NCBI GenBank assembly: GCA_024644085.1
Contig: JAHELS010000002.1
Location: forward strand, 1-64,000
Length of the DNA: 64,000 nucleotides
Direction of reading: 5' to 3'
From: Rhodopirellula sp.
GTDB taxonomy: Bacteria; Planctomycetota; Planctomycetia; Pirellulales; Pirellulaceae
Both the position numbers and the translations under genes were made by a program. This document shows, piece after piece, positions 21,601-32,336 of this stretch. Positions within the stretch are counted from its first letter, which is position 1; every line of letters begins with the position of its first letter. Below the pieces are notes generated by a model. That model was given only the letters and a program-made list of their open reading frames with translations, searched no databases and was not told the origin of the DNA.

Positions 21601-22335
21601 GCTCCCGATCGTCGCCGTCTGACCGCCGAGCAGATCGTCGATTCGCTGCACCACTCCACGGGGCGACCGTTCGATGTCGAGGAGCTGACTTTTGTGCATG
21701 ATGGGAGGCGGGAACTGGGACAGCGTCAGACGCTGGGGAAACCAACGCGAGCATGGATGTTTGGCGACCTGAAGAACGAGCGCGACCGTCCCAGTTTGTC
21801 GCTTCCGAAAGCCCGCGCGGTCGTCGACGTGCTGGAGGCTTTCGGCTGGACCGGCGCGCGGCAGATGCCAATCACTGAGCGCGAGACTGATCCAAACGTC
21901 TTGCAACCAGGCGTGCTGGCCAATAGCACGTTGTCCGTGTCGTTGACGCGGGCGTCGCATCAAAGTGCTCTGGCGCAACTTGCGATCGCGGCCGAATCGC
22001 CCGAGTCGCTCGTCGATACATTGTTTCTGCGAACCCTCATCCGATTCCCAAAACCGGACGAACGAACGGCGTATGGCAGTGCGTTGTCCGAGGGGTTTGA
22101 CGCCCGCCTCGTTCCGTCCGACAAGGTCGCTGACATTGAACAACTTCCGCGACTGCCACAAGTGACATGGTTCAACCATGCGCGGCCGAAGGCCAATGAG
22201 ATTCAATTGGAAATCGAACGTCGCGTGCTCGCCGGTCCGCCACCCGACCCACGACTTTCGCCTGCCTGGCGCAGTGCATTGGAAGACGCACTGTGGAGCC
22301 TGATCAATCACCGCGAATTTGTGTGGATGCCGTGA
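18601..22335 (+). CDS. LamG-like domain + planctomycete cytochrome + DUF1549/DUF1553 (PSD1-type) protein
   Basis: N-terminal [19 protein letters not shown] LamG signature; [61 protein letters not shown]. Confidence 0.9.
   Translation: [1244 protein letters not shown]
20155..20216. repeat. Family D palindromic element in frame (peptide [21 protein letters not shown])
   Basis: GTAGGACGGGCACTCCTGCCCGTC ... GACGGGCAAGAGTGCCCATCCTAC. Confidence 0.9.
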
Positions 22336-22367
22336 TGGACGATTCAAAACTCTCACTTGGTCAGAAT

Positions 22368-22442
22368 GGTAACCCGAAGAGTGAGCGAGGGACCGAGAAC
22401 AGAATGAACCGGGAGCATCCCTCGCTCACGCTTCGGGTTACC
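22368..22442. repeat. Family A palindromic element in the PSD1/DUF1501 spacer
   Basis: GGTAACCCGAAGAGTGAGCGAGGGA ... TCCCTCGCTCACGCTTCGGGTTACC. Confidence 0.93.
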
Positions 22443-22459
22443 AGACGGAGACATCAATT

Positions 22460-23761
22460 GTGAACTTATTATCCTCGTTGAATCGTCGCGAGTTTCTCGC
22501 AGCAGGCGCCGCCGCTGGCTGCGGCCTTGCTTTACCACAACTTGCGAGCGCTGACGACACGCTCAACGGAACACTTATCCGGGGCAAGGCCGAACATGTG
22601 ATTTCGATCTGGTTGGGCGGCGGTATGGGGCAGATCGACACGTTCGATCCAAAAGGAAAAGGCGACCCGAGTAAGAAGCTGGCAGGTTCCTACTATGACT
22701 CCATCGAAACGGCTGTTCCCGACGTCCGGGTGTGTGAGCACCTGCCGAAGCTTGCGGGACTGATGGACCGCGTCACGGCAGTTCGTAGTGTGCATCACAA
22801 GGTGATCGACGAACACGCCGCTGCGACCAACCGCATGCACACCGGACGGCCGATCAGCGGAACGGTGACGTATCCGTCGCTGGGATCGATCATCGCGCAC
22901 GAACGAGGCGCGGCCAGCGACGGCGCTCCGCCTTATGTTCTGATTGGATATCCGAACGTCACTCGCGGCCCGGGATTTCTCGGTACGCGCGACAGCTATC
23001 TGTATTTAACCGACACAAGCCAGGGACCGGCCGGACTGACTCGCCCCGACGGCATCACCCCGCGGAGTCAATCGCGCCGGGAAAAACTCCTTGCCGTCTT
23101 GAAGCGCAATGCCGACCCAACGACCGATCAGCGATTGCTCGATTACGACGCGGCGATCGAACAAAGTCTGAAACTAAGCGGTCCGGAATTTATGCGCGTC
23201 TTCGAACTGGACCGCGAACCGGCGGATCTTCGCAATCGATACGGCGGCGAATTTGGCCAGCGATGTCTGCTCAGCCGTCGATTGGTTGAGCGGGGCGTGC
23301 GTTTCATCGAAGTGTCGCACAACCTGAACTTTCTGAACGGCATCGGCTGGGACGTGCACAACGAGGGCATTCTGAATCAGCATAAATTGATTCAGGAACT
23401 GGACACAGCCGTCGCCGCGTTGATTGCGGACCTGGAAGCAAAACGCATGCTCGACAAAACGCTGATCGTCATCACCACCGAATTCGGCCGACCACCCGAA
23501 TTCGACAGCGGTGGCGGACGTGGCCATCAAGGCACGGCCTTCAGCTGTGTCCTCGCCGGCGGCGGCCTGTCGCATTGCGGAGCCTGGGGCGAAACCGATG
23601 AGATCGCAAAAAAGATCGTTTCGAATCCCGTCAGTGTGCCCGACTTCTTCGCAACGATTTGTGCCGCTGTTGGCATCGACTACCACAAGAACCTGTACGA
23701 CGGCGACCGCCCCGTTCCTATCACAGACATGGGCCAGTCCATCGGGGAGTTATTCGCATGA
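22460..23761 (+). CDS. DUF1501 domain protein (divergent; lacks the RRLTDVHG C-terminus)
   Basis: [15 protein letters not shown] leader; [49 protein letters not shown]. Confidence 0.88.
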   Translation: MNLLSSLNRREFLAAGAAAGCGLALPQLASADDTLNGTLIRGKAEHVISIWLGGGMGQIDTFDPKGKGDPSKKLAGSYYDSIETAVPDVRVCEHLPKLAGLMDRVTAVRSVHHKVIDEHAAATNRMHTGRPISGTVTYPSLGSIIAHERGAASDGAPPYVLIGYPNVTRGPGFLGTRDSYLYLTDTSQGPAGLTRPDGITPRSQSRREKLLAVLKRNADPTTDQRLLDYDAAIEQSLKLSGPEFMRVFELDREPADLRNRYGGEFGQRCLLSRRLVERGVRFIEVSHNLNFLNGIGWDVHNEGILNQHKLIQELDTAVAALIADLEAKRMLDKTLIVITTEFGRPPEFDSGGGRGHQGTAFSCVLAGGGLSHCGAWGETDEIAKKIVSNPVSVPDFFATICAAVGIDYHKNLYDGDRPVPITDMGQSIGELFA

Positions 23762-23807
23762 CAATTCCGTCGTCCGTTGTGGTTTTTGCCAGGAACCCAG
23801 GAAAAAC

Positions 23808-26807
23808 ATGAACACTCATACCTTGTTTATAAGCTTGGTTGGCATTGTCATATGGACCAATGCGCTGCTGGCCAACGAAGCCAGGATCGCCGAGGATGGC
23901 TTTGATCCTCGCGGCAAGCTGAACCTGCCCGCTCGGGGAGCTGGCTTCAAGGGGGGATGGAAGGTCTCCGGGCAATCGACGGCGACCGTTGACGAGCAGC
24001 ATTCGGGTGTCCTGATTCGGGGAACTGGGGAGCGGGACAATGCCCTGCGACGGGAGCTGGTTACGCCGTTTCGCGATGGCGAGATGTTTGTTCGTTTCAG
24101 TCTCCGCTACGAACCGCCGGAGGATGACAGCGAATTCTTTGTGCTCTGGCTCGACCGGCTGGAAGGCACGGACCGGTCTACTCACGCAGAGAATGTTCCC
24201 AACATCGGACTGCATGTTGCGACGGCAGGACCACTGAAGGGAAAGGCTGTGTTCATGGTGCGGATCGGTCCGTCACACACGGATTTCAGTTCCGTCGAGC
24301 TCCAGCGCGGCCGCGACTATGTTCTGGTAGGCCGACTGTCGAAAACGGATCCAACTGATCGGGCGGACTACGATCAGTTTGAGCTGTGGGTGAATCCCAA
24401 ATCGGAAGACAGGGATCACCCCGACGCCAAGATCAAGTATTCCAACAGCGTGAATGTTGTGCGTTGGGTCGGCTTTTCCACAGGACGAAAGACCGAAACT
24501 GGCGATCGTGTATGGATCGACGACCTGGTATTGAGTCGTTCTTGGGACGATGTCATGGAAGCGGCCATCTCGCCGCCGCCAGCGCCCGAGCCTCTGCCCG
24601 GGACGCCCTGGGAAGGTACGGTGAACTTCGCGCGCGACGTTTATCCGTTGTTGAAATCGCGTTGTTTCCAATGCCACTCGGGCAAGGACTCGGAGTCTGG
24701 AATTCGGCTCGATATCCGAAACGAGATTCTCGGCTACAGCACCGGTGATCCGCTGGCCGAGCCTGGCCGGGCGCGATCCAGCCGACTGCTTGAAACGGTT
24801 GCCGCATCCAACCCCGACGAGCGAATGCCGCCGGCCGAAGAGGGAACCGTTCCACTCTCAGCGGAAGAAATCGGACTGCTCGCCGCATGGATCGAACAGG
24901 GGATGTTATGGGACGAGAAACTACTCCCCACGCCGCGGATCAAATCGGATCACTGGGCCTTCCAACCCGTCGAACGTCCGGTAGTGCCCGAGGTTGACCA
25001 TGACGGCTGGGGACGCACTCCGATCGATGCCTTCATCGCGGCGCGGCAGGTAGCCAAGGGAGTGACTCCCGCAGCCGAAGCGTTACCGCAGAAGCTGGTT
25101 CGGCGGCTCTATCTGGATCTCATTGGTCTCCCGCCCACGCCGGAGCAGGTGAAGAGTTTCATTAAAGCTCACGCCGACGATCCCGAAACGGCATACACAT
25201 CGCTCGTCGATAAGCTGCTCGCTTCCAGGCACTACGGCGAGCGATGGGGACGGCGTTGGCTCGACCTCGCACGCTGGGCCGAGAGTCATGGCTATCAACA
25301 CGACATTCCGCGCCCGTATGCCTGGCGCTATCGCGACTACGTTATTAGCAGCTTCAACGCCGACAAGCCCTACGATCGTTTTCTGACCGAGCAGCTCGCG
25401 GGGGATGAGTTGCAACCCTACTCAGATGAAAACCTGATCGCGACGGGCTTTCTCGCCTCGGCGCGCATCAGTGGCAACAACATGGACAAGGCCGCACAGC
25501 GCAATGATGTCCTGGTTGATATTTCCAATGCGACAGGCAGCGCCGTACTGGGGCTGACGATGGAATGTGTCCAGTGTCACAACCACAAGTTCGATCCCAT
25601 CAGCCAGCGTGACTATTACCGGCTCCATGCGTTTTTCGTGAACGGCCAGCTTGGCAATCTCGCGCTGCGCGACCCGACGACAACTAATCCGACCGATCTG
25701 GAAAACTGGATGGGCGACCGCGCTTACAAGTTCTACATGAGTGAGGCGGGCAAGCTGGTAAAGAAAAAGCTGTTCGCACACACAAGGCAATCGCACACCT
25801 GGGGATTCCATGCACCTGGCCGGAGCGATCCTCACATCGAGCGAATGCCAGTGGTCAATCGCGATCCAATCCGGTGGAACGCCGAACAACTGAAGAGCAC
25901 ACGCGGCCATATTCTCATTCGAGGCGACGTGACCCGCCCTGGTCCCGCAGTCACCGGTGGCTGGCCGGAAGTGCTGGGACCGACTCCTGTGAAACCGGAC
26001 GGCCTGAGCCGCGTCGAGTTCACCCGGTGGCTGACCAGTCGCGACAACCCGCTGACCGCCCGAGTCTGGGTCAACCGTTTATGGCAATGGCATTTTGGCC
26101 AAGCCATCGTGACCACACCGAGTGATTTTGGAACGCGCGGAGCGGCTCCCACCCATCCCGAACTACTCGACTGGCTGGCTGTCGAATTAATGGAAAACGG
26201 ATGGAGCACAAAGCATCTCCATCGCCTGATTGTGCATTCCGCCACTTATCGCCAACGACGTCTTCACGACGCCGCGAACGCTGCCGTCGATCCCGGCAAT
26301 GAGTTGCTCTGGAATTGGCCGCGGCGGCGCCTCGAAGCCGAGGCGATTCGCGATTCGGTCCTCGTCGCGACGGGGGAACTCGACCGTTCGATCGGTGGCC
26401 CCAGCGTGCCTCCCCGGCGAGAAGAGAAGACGCTGCGGCGGACGCTGTATCTCTACCAGCGACGCAGTGAAATGCCCACCGCGATGACGATGTTCGATTC
26501 GCCGGAACTAGTCACCAGTTGCCCGCAACGCGGTGTCTCGACCGTGGCCCTGCAGCCGCTCTATCTGCTCAACAGCGACTTCATGATTCGCCGCGCCGAA
26601 GCACTTGCGAATCGGGTCCGTCTAGCGGCCGCCGATGACGAGGACCGGTTGGAGATCGCCTTTATGGACACTCTCGGACGCGGTCCCAGTGATGCTGAAC
26701 GCAAGCAAGCTCTTCGGTTGCTCGAAGCCAATCGGAATTCACCCGACACCCTCGTTCATCTTTGTCACGCCCTGATGAACCTCAACGAGTTTCACTACAT
26801 CCCATGA
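23808..26807 (+). CDS. PSD1-type planctomycete cytochrome with N-terminal beta-sandwich-like domain
   Basis: ATG at 23808 followed by signal peptide [27 protein letters not shown] and [13 protein letters not shown]; track start at 23511 overlaps the upstream gene. Confidence 0.91.
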   Translation: MNTHTLFISLVGIVIWTNALLANEARIAEDGFDPRGKLNLPARGAGFKGGWKVSGQSTATVDEQHSGVLIRGTGERDNALRRELVTPFRDGEMFVRFSLRYEPPEDDSEFFVLWLDRLEGTDRSTHAENVPNIGLHVATAGPLKGKAVFMVRIGPSHTDFSSVELQRGRDYVLVGRLSKTDPTDRADYDQFELWVNPKSEDRDHPDAKIKYSNSVNVVRWVGFSTGRKTETGDRVWIDDLVLSRSWDDVMEAAISPPPAPEPLPGTPWEGTVNFARDVYPLLKSRCFQCHSGKDSESGIRLDIRNEILGYSTGDPLAEPGRARSSRLLETVAASNPDERMPPAEEGTVPLSAEEIGLLAAWIEQGMLWDEKLLPTPRIKSDHWAFQPVERPVVPEVDHDGWGRTPIDAFIAARQVAKGVTPAAEALPQKLVRRLYLDLIGLPPTPEQVKSFIKAHADDPETAYTSLVDKLLASRHYGERWGRRWLDLARWAESHGYQHDIPRPYAWRYRDYVISSFNADKPYDRFLTEQLAGDELQPYSDENLIATGFLASARISGNNMDKAAQRNDVLVDISNATGSAVLGLTMECVQCHNHKFDPISQRDYYRLHAFFVNGQLGNLALRDPTTTNPTDLENWMGDRAYKFYMSEAGKLVKKKLFAHTRQSHTWGFHAPGRSDPHIERMPVVNRDPIRWNAEQLKSTRGHILIRGDVTRPGPAVTGGWPEVLGPTPVKPDGLSRVEFTRWLTSRDNPLTARVWVNRLWQWHFGQAIVTTPSDFGTRGAAPTHPELLDWLAVELMENGWSTKHLHRLIVHSATYRQRRLHDAANAAVDPGNELLWNWPRRRLEAEAIRDSVLVATGELDRSIGGPSVPPRREEKTLRRTLYLYQRRSEMPTAMTMFDSPELVTSCPQRGVSTVALQPLYLLNSDFMIRRAEALANRVRLAAADDEDRLEIAFMDTLGRGPSDAERKQALRLLEANRNSPDTLVHLCHALMNLNEFHYIP

Positions 26808-28252
26808 ATCGAAATCCCATGAATCAAATTGAATCCATTTCGCGCCGCGACATGCTGCAGGGGAGCACGTTGGGTTTTGGCTCGATCGCCCTGGCGTCCA
26901 TGTTGGCTCAGGACGGACTGCTGGCGGCTACTCGCGAAGGCGACCATACCCGGCCTCACCTCGTTGGCCCCCACCTGCCTCCGCGCGCGAAGAGCATTAT
27001 TTTCCTCTTCATGAGCGGCGGTCCCGGACAGGCGGATACGTTTGATCCCAAACCACTGCTACAGGACCTTGAGGGGCAACCCGTTCCCGATCAAATCGCG
27101 GTCAACGTGCCGAAGATCCCGCGCAGCGGCGTCGATTCCCTGCTGATGGCCTCGCCTTTCTCGTTCCGGCAGTACGGCGAGAGCGGTATTCCGGTCTCCG
27201 AGTTGTTTCCCGAAACGGGAAAACTCGTTGACGAACTCTGCGTCATCCGTTCGCTCAATCACCGCATTCCCGTGCATGGCCCGGGCGAGTGTGTCGCCCT
27301 GACCGGTACCGCGATCGGTGATCGGCCAAGCATGGGTGCCTGGCTGACCTACGGCCTTGGTAGCGAGACGAAAGACCTGCCTGGCTTTTTGGTCATGCTT
27401 TCGAACACCACCGGTCCCGCACCCCAACGGCCGGGCTGGGGCCCTGGCTTCCTGCCGTCGCGATACCAGGGCACCGTAGTCGATGCCAGCAGTGGAGTCC
27501 CGTTCACCAGGATGCCTTCTTCCTACGACGACCACAGCCGCCGCAAACAACTCGACTTCATCCATTGGATGAACCAGACGCACCTGGCCAGTCAGGGCGA
27601 GGATACGGAACTGGAAGCGCGGATCGCGTCGTACGAACTCGGATTCCGGATGCAGGCGTCCGCGCCGGAGACCTTCGATCTTAAGACCGAACCGGAACAC
27701 GTTCGCCAGCTCTATGGACTGGATGACAAAGCCACCGCCGAGTTCGGCAGCCAATGCCTGATCGCTCGGCGGCTTGTCGAGAAAGGCGTTCGTTGCATCC
27801 AGCTTCGCAATGGAGGCTGGGATGCCCACGGAAGCCTGGAGAGCAACCACCGCAGACAGGCCCGAGGTGTGGACCGGCCAATCGCCGGATTGCTCACCGA
27901 CCTGAAGCAGCGCGGTCTGCTTAAAGAGACCCTCGTCGTCTGGGGAGGTGAATTCGGACGCACCCCAACCACCGAGGGCAGCGCCAAAGGCGCCAAACGC
28001 GGCCGCGATCACTCACCGGCAGGCTATACCGTCTGGCTCGCCGGCGGCGGAGTAAAGGGTGGCCAGGTCATCGGTGCCACCGACGAGCTTGGTTTCGTTC
28101 CCGTCGAGCGCGCACTGTCTCCCGCCGACCTCCACGCCACGATTCTTGAGGCACTGGGACTTGACCAGCACAAGGTCATCTACAGCCACAACAATCGCGA
28201 CGAGATTCCCACCGTGTTTGGAGGCGAAGTGGTGCGCGAGGTGTTTGCATGA
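26804..28252 (+). CDS. DUF1501 domain protein, Tat-like leader ([22 protein letters not shown])
   Basis: ATGA overlap with upstream stop; [31 protein letters not shown]. Confidence 0.91.
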   Translation: MNRNPMNQIESISRRDMLQGSTLGFGSIALASMLAQDGLLAATREGDHTRPHLVGPHLPPRAKSIIFLFMSGGPGQADTFDPKPLLQDLEGQPVPDQIAVNVPKIPRSGVDSLLMASPFSFRQYGESGIPVSELFPETGKLVDELCVIRSLNHRIPVHGPGECVALTGTAIGDRPSMGAWLTYGLGSETKDLPGFLVMLSNTTGPAPQRPGWGPGFLPSRYQGTVVDASSGVPFTRMPSSYDDHSRRKQLDFIHWMNQTHLASQGEDTELEARIASYELGFRMQASAPETFDLKTEPEHVRQLYGLDDKATAEFGSQCLIARRLVEKGVRCIQLRNGGWDAHGSLESNHRRQARGVDRPIAGLLTDLKQRGLLKETLVVWGGEFGRTPTTEGSAKGAKRGRDHSPAGYTVWLAGGGVKGGQVIGATDELGFVPVERALSPADLHATILEALGLDQHKVIYSHNNRDEIPTVFGGEVVREVFA

Positions 28253-28269
28253 TGAACGGGGAGAAGCGA

Positions 28270-28385
28270 ATGATTGATGATTGTCGATTGGTGATTTTTG
28301 ATATGAGAAGTGAAGAAGGGTGATGGACGGAGCGATGGATTTACTTCGACAATCACAAATCAACAATCATCAATCGCTAATCAAA
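28270..28385. repeat. Imperfect AT-richer hairpin (GATTGATGATTGTCGATT ... AATCAACAATCATCAATC)
   Basis: 17/18 matching arms in the DUF1501/cytochrome spacer. Confidence 0.6.
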
Positions 28386-28403
28386 ACCAAACGAGTCCGA
28401 TCG

Positions 28404-30935
28404 ATGATTTCCACGACGCGTTTTGCGCTCGCGGTCTGCCTCTTACTATTCCTCTGCACATCGAGGTTAGCCGGGGCGGAAATCGCCGAGCCACTGGGTG
28501 AACTGATCCGACAGACCTGTATCGACTGCCATGACGGAGAGTCCGCAGAAGGCGGACTCGATCTTGTTTCGCTGGCATTTACGCTCGACGACCGGGAGCT
28601 GCGCGATCGCTGGATTCCGATTCATGATCGCATCCATGCCGGTGAGATGCCGCCCGATCCCACAATGTTGTCCGATCCCGATCGCCAGACGATGCTCAAA
28701 GCTCTCAACGATGCGATTGCAAGAGCAGATCGCGCCGATGTCATCACAAACGGTCGCGGGCCGTTGCGACGACTGACGCGGGAAGAGTACGAACAGAACC
28801 TGCGAGACGTCCTGAAATTGCCGCTGCTCGATATTCGCGACATGCTGCCGGAAGATCGCGAGTCTGATCGGTTTAACAAGACCGCCACCGCGCTCGACAT
28901 GTCACGAGTGCAGTTGGCTGCGTACCTTGACGCCGCCGAAGCTGCTCTGCAACAGGCAAGGGCCGACGGACCGAAGCCACCTCAGGTCACAAAATATCGC
29001 GCCGTTGGAACCAAGCTGTTTACGCCCAAGAACACCTATGGCGGACGGGAGGCCATGTTCTTCGCCAAGGACAACAAGGCGGTCGGCGCGAAGGAGCTGG
29101 AAGCTCTCAAGGACGATTCCACACTGGAACTAGCGCTGTTCCGGTCTGCTCACTGGCCCTATTTCGGATATCCCCGCGGATTCGTAGCGAAACTTCCGGG
29201 CGAATTCCGAGTCCGCTTTTCCGCGCGGGCGGTCCTGCAAACGGAAGGATATCAACTCCAGTCGGCAACCGCGCCCGTGCCGATGACGTTCCGCGCACGC
29301 AAGCCGTCCGGACCAGATGTCTCTGGCGACGTACGAGCCACCGGTGGAATCATGGACATACAGCCCAAACCCGCCGTTTATGAGACGACGGTTCGCTTGC
29401 TCCCGACAGAGACGTTCGAGTACAGCCTGCTTGGTCTTCCGGTACCGCTGGCTCGCAACGTCAACGGCGGCCCGCCGACATATCGCTATCCACCTTTTCC
29501 TGAAGGCGGCCAACCGGGCGTTGCCTTTCAGTGGCTGGAAGTCGAAGGCCCGTTACCGCCCGAGTCGTGGCCGCCACCTTCTCACCAAGTGTTGTTCGAC
29601 GATTTTGGTCCCGAGGTCACTTCCGAGAATCTGACCGAAGACGCGCGGCGTCTGTTGCGGCGTTTCGTGCATCTCGCCGCACGCGAACCGGTCCCCGAAG
29701 AAGCACTTGTTCGTTTCGAGCAGCTGATTCAGCGACGGCTCGAGCAGGGAAGCCCGTTCCCCGAAGCGATGCTCGCCGGTTACAAGGCCTTCCTCTGTTC
29801 CAGCCACTTCCTCTATCTGCGCGAACCGTCTGATCCAGCGACTGGCAATCTCGATCAATATGCCATCGCCTCGCGGCTGTCGCATTTCCTGACCAGCACG
29901 CGGCCGGACCCGACATTGATGGAGCTGGCCGCCGCGGGAAAGCTGCGCGATGCCGACACACTTTGCCGTGAGACCGATCGGCTGATTGACAGTCCCGGTT
30001 TCGATCGGTTCGTCCAGAATTTTACCGACTATTGGCTCGACCTGCGTAACATTCGACGCGACGAACCGGATATTCGTCTGCACCCCGAGTACCGCTTTGA
30101 TGATTACCTGATCGAGTCGATGGAGCGCGAAACGCGTACCTTCTTCGCGGCGATGATTCGCGACAACTTCCCATCGAGTGTGTTAGTCGATGCCGACTTT
30201 GTTTACGCCAACGATCGTCTCGCGCGGCATTACAGGTTGAAACCGCTCAGCGGTTCCCAAATGCAAAAAGTCGTTTTGCCGGATGACAGCCCTTACGGTG
30301 GCCTGCTGGCCCAGGCCGCGATCATGAAAGTGACCGCCAATGGCACTTCGACCTCGCCCGTTATTCGCGGCGCGTGGATCATGGAACGATTGATCGGGCA
30401 ACCGCCACCGCCGCCTCCCAAAAGCGTCCCAGCGGTGGAACCGGACATTCGCGGGGCGAAGACGATTCGCGAGCTGTTGGCTCTGCACACCAAATCAGAA
30501 TCCTGTGCCGGTTGCCACGCGAGGTTCGATCCCGTCGGTCTGGCTCTGGAGAACTTCGATATCCTGGGCGGCTGGCGAACACGTTATCGAGGCATTGAAC
30601 AGGGAGAATCGGTCACCGGCATCGACCGTGCCGGCCACGACTTCGCCTACACGCTTGCCGAGCCGATCGACGCCAGTGGCCAGCTGCTCAGCGGTCTTCG
30701 CTTCCGAGACATTCACGACCTGAAAACCGTGCTGGCGAGCAACCCTCGCCAACTGGCCCGCAATCTTCTGCACCAGTTCACGCTTTATGCAACCGGAACA
30801 CCGGTCCGGTTCTCGGATCGTGCGGAGATTGAGTCAATACTCGATGCGTGCGAATCGGACGGGTATCGGGTACGTGATCTCATTCACTCACTCGTGCAGA
30901 GCCGGATCTTTCTCGGAAAGGATGGTTGCCGATGA
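28404..30935 (+). CDS. DUF1587/DUF1592/DUF1588/DUF1585-type planctomycete cytochrome
   Basis: CIDCHDGESAEGGLDL; TREEYEQNLRDVLKL; ANGTSTSPVIRGAWIMERLIG; CAGCHARFDPVGLALENFDILG. Confidence 0.9.
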   Translation: MISTTRFALAVCLLLFLCTSRLAGAEIAEPLGELIRQTCIDCHDGESAEGGLDLVSLAFTLDDRELRDRWIPIHDRIHAGEMPPDPTMLSDPDRQTMLKALNDAIARADRADVITNGRGPLRRLTREEYEQNLRDVLKLPLLDIRDMLPEDRESDRFNKTATALDMSRVQLAAYLDAAEAALQQARADGPKPPQVTKYRAVGTKLFTPKNTYGGREAMFFAKDNKAVGAKELEALKDDSTLELALFRSAHWPYFGYPRGFVAKLPGEFRVRFSARAVLQTEGYQLQSATAPVPMTFRARKPSGPDVSGDVRATGGIMDIQPKPAVYETTVRLLPTETFEYSLLGLPVPLARNVNGGPPTYRYPPFPEGGQPGVAFQWLEVEGPLPPESWPPPSHQVLFDDFGPEVTSENLTEDARRLLRRFVHLAAREPVPEEALVRFEQLIQRRLEQGSPFPEAMLAGYKAFLCSSHFLYLREPSDPATGNLDQYAIASRLSHFLTSTRPDPTLMELAAAGKLRDADTLCRETDRLIDSPGFDRFVQNFTDYWLDLRNIRRDEPDIRLHPEYRFDDYLIESMERETRTFFAAMIRDNFPSSVLVDADFVYANDRLARHYRLKPLSGSQMQKVVLPDDSPYGGLLAQAAIMKVTANGTSTSPVIRGAWIMERLIGQPPPPPPKSVPAVEPDIRGAKTIRELLALHTKSESCAGCHARFDPVGLALENFDILGGWRTRYRGIEQGESVTGIDRAGHDFAYTLAEPIDASGQLLSGLRFRDIHDLKTVLASNPRQLARNLLHQFTLYATGTPVRFSDRAEIESILDACESDGYRVRDLIHSLVQSRIFLGKDGCR

Positions 30936-32221
30936 AACCTCGCACACTCACTCGTCGTCGTTTTCTTCGCGGAGCCGGAGTCGCGCTCGCACTGCCTTTG
31001 CTGGAGAGTGCGCGGCCCGCGTTCGCCAGGGACACCGAGTCGCCCACCCCGCGGCGGATGCTGTTGATCTCGAACAACCTGGGCGTCCTGCCGAAACAGT
31101 TCTTTCCGGAAACACCCGGACGTGACTACGAACTTTCACCCTACCTGCGGGACCTGGCCGAGTTCCGGAATGACTTCACGGTGATCAGCGGCCTGTCACA
31201 TCCGGATGTGGACGGTGGACACAGCACGGAGAACTGTTTTCTTACGGCGGCTCGCGGACCGACCAAGAGCGGCTTTCGCAACACGATCTCGCTCGATCAA
31301 TTCGCCGCTCTGCGATTGGGGCCGGTGACGCGGTTTCCTGCGTTCAATCTGGGCGTGAACATCGACAAGGCGAACCGTAGTCTCTCCTGGACGCGCGACG
31401 GCGTGCTCTTGCCCGCTGAAGACAGTGCTTCGGCTCTGTTCCGTATAATGTTCGTTCAGGGCGATCCGTCAGCGGTTAAGCGGCAGTTGCACAAGCTCGA
31501 TGAGCGGGCCAGCATCCTTGACACGCTGCTGGACGACACGCGTCAGGTCAGGCGAGCACTCGGTCGCGATGATCAATCGCGTCTCGACCAGTACCTCACT
31601 TCCGTGCGCGAGATCGAGCAGCGTCTGGATGTGGCGCGTCAATGGGAATTGCGGCCGAAGCCGACCACCGATCAACAACCGCCCCGCGACATTCGGGACC
31701 AGAAGCAGTTCTTCGAGAAGTTCGACCTGATGTTGTCGATGGCTCGCCTCGCGTTCGAATCCGACTCAACACGCATCATCACACTGATGGTCGATGCCTT
31801 CGCGACTCCTCCCTTCAAACTGCACCCCGATCAGAACACCACCGACGGCTACCACAACCTGAGCCACCACGGTCAATCCGAGTCAAAAGTGCAGCAACTG
31901 ATTGATGCCGACCATCAGCAGCTGTCGCTGCTGAACAAACTGTTCTCACAGCTTGCCGAGGTTCGTGAAGGCGAAGATCGTCTGCTGGACCGCACGATGA
32001 TCCTGTTCGGCAGCAACATGGGGGACGCCAACACCCACGACAACACGAACCTGCCCATCCTGCTGGCCGGCGGCGGCCTCAAGCACGGTCAGCACTTGGC
32101 CTTCCGCCGCGATCACAACCAGCCGCTCTGCAACCTCTATGTGACCATGCTCCAACACCTCGGCATCGACGCAGACACTTTCGGCAGCAGCGCCGGAACT
32201 TTGAACGAGATTGCCTCATGA
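30926..32221 (+). CDS. DUF1552 domain protein, twin-arginine leader (TRRRFLRGAGVALALPLLES)
   Basis: ISGLSHPDVDGGHSTENCFLTAARG; LSHHGQSESKVQQLIDADH; close to the other DUF1552 ORFs. Confidence 0.92.
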   Translation: MPMKPRTLTRRRFLRGAGVALALPLLESARPAFARDTESPTPRRMLLISNNLGVLPKQFFPETPGRDYELSPYLRDLAEFRNDFTVISGLSHPDVDGGHSTENCFLTAARGPTKSGFRNTISLDQFAALRLGPVTRFPAFNLGVNIDKANRSLSWTRDGVLLPAEDSASALFRIMFVQGDPSAVKRQLHKLDERASILDTLLDDTRQVRRALGRDDQSRLDQYLTSVREIEQRLDVARQWELRPKPTTDQQPPRDIRDQKQFFEKFDLMLSMARLAFESDSTRIITLMVDAFATPPFKLHPDQNTTDGYHNLSHHGQSESKVQQLIDADHQQLSLLNKLFSQLAEVREGEDRLLDRTMILFGSNMGDANTHDNTNLPILLAGGGLKHGQHLAFRRDHNQPLCNLYVTMLQHLGIDADTFGSSAGTLNEIAS

Positions 32222-32336
32222 GACACATGAAGCCCCACACAAAAGAAGTGCCCGGGTGATGAATGGAAATGGCATTTCGACGTGCCCGTTTTCGATGTTT
32301 TCATTTCGCCTATTTCCCATCTTCGCGGCTGTCCTC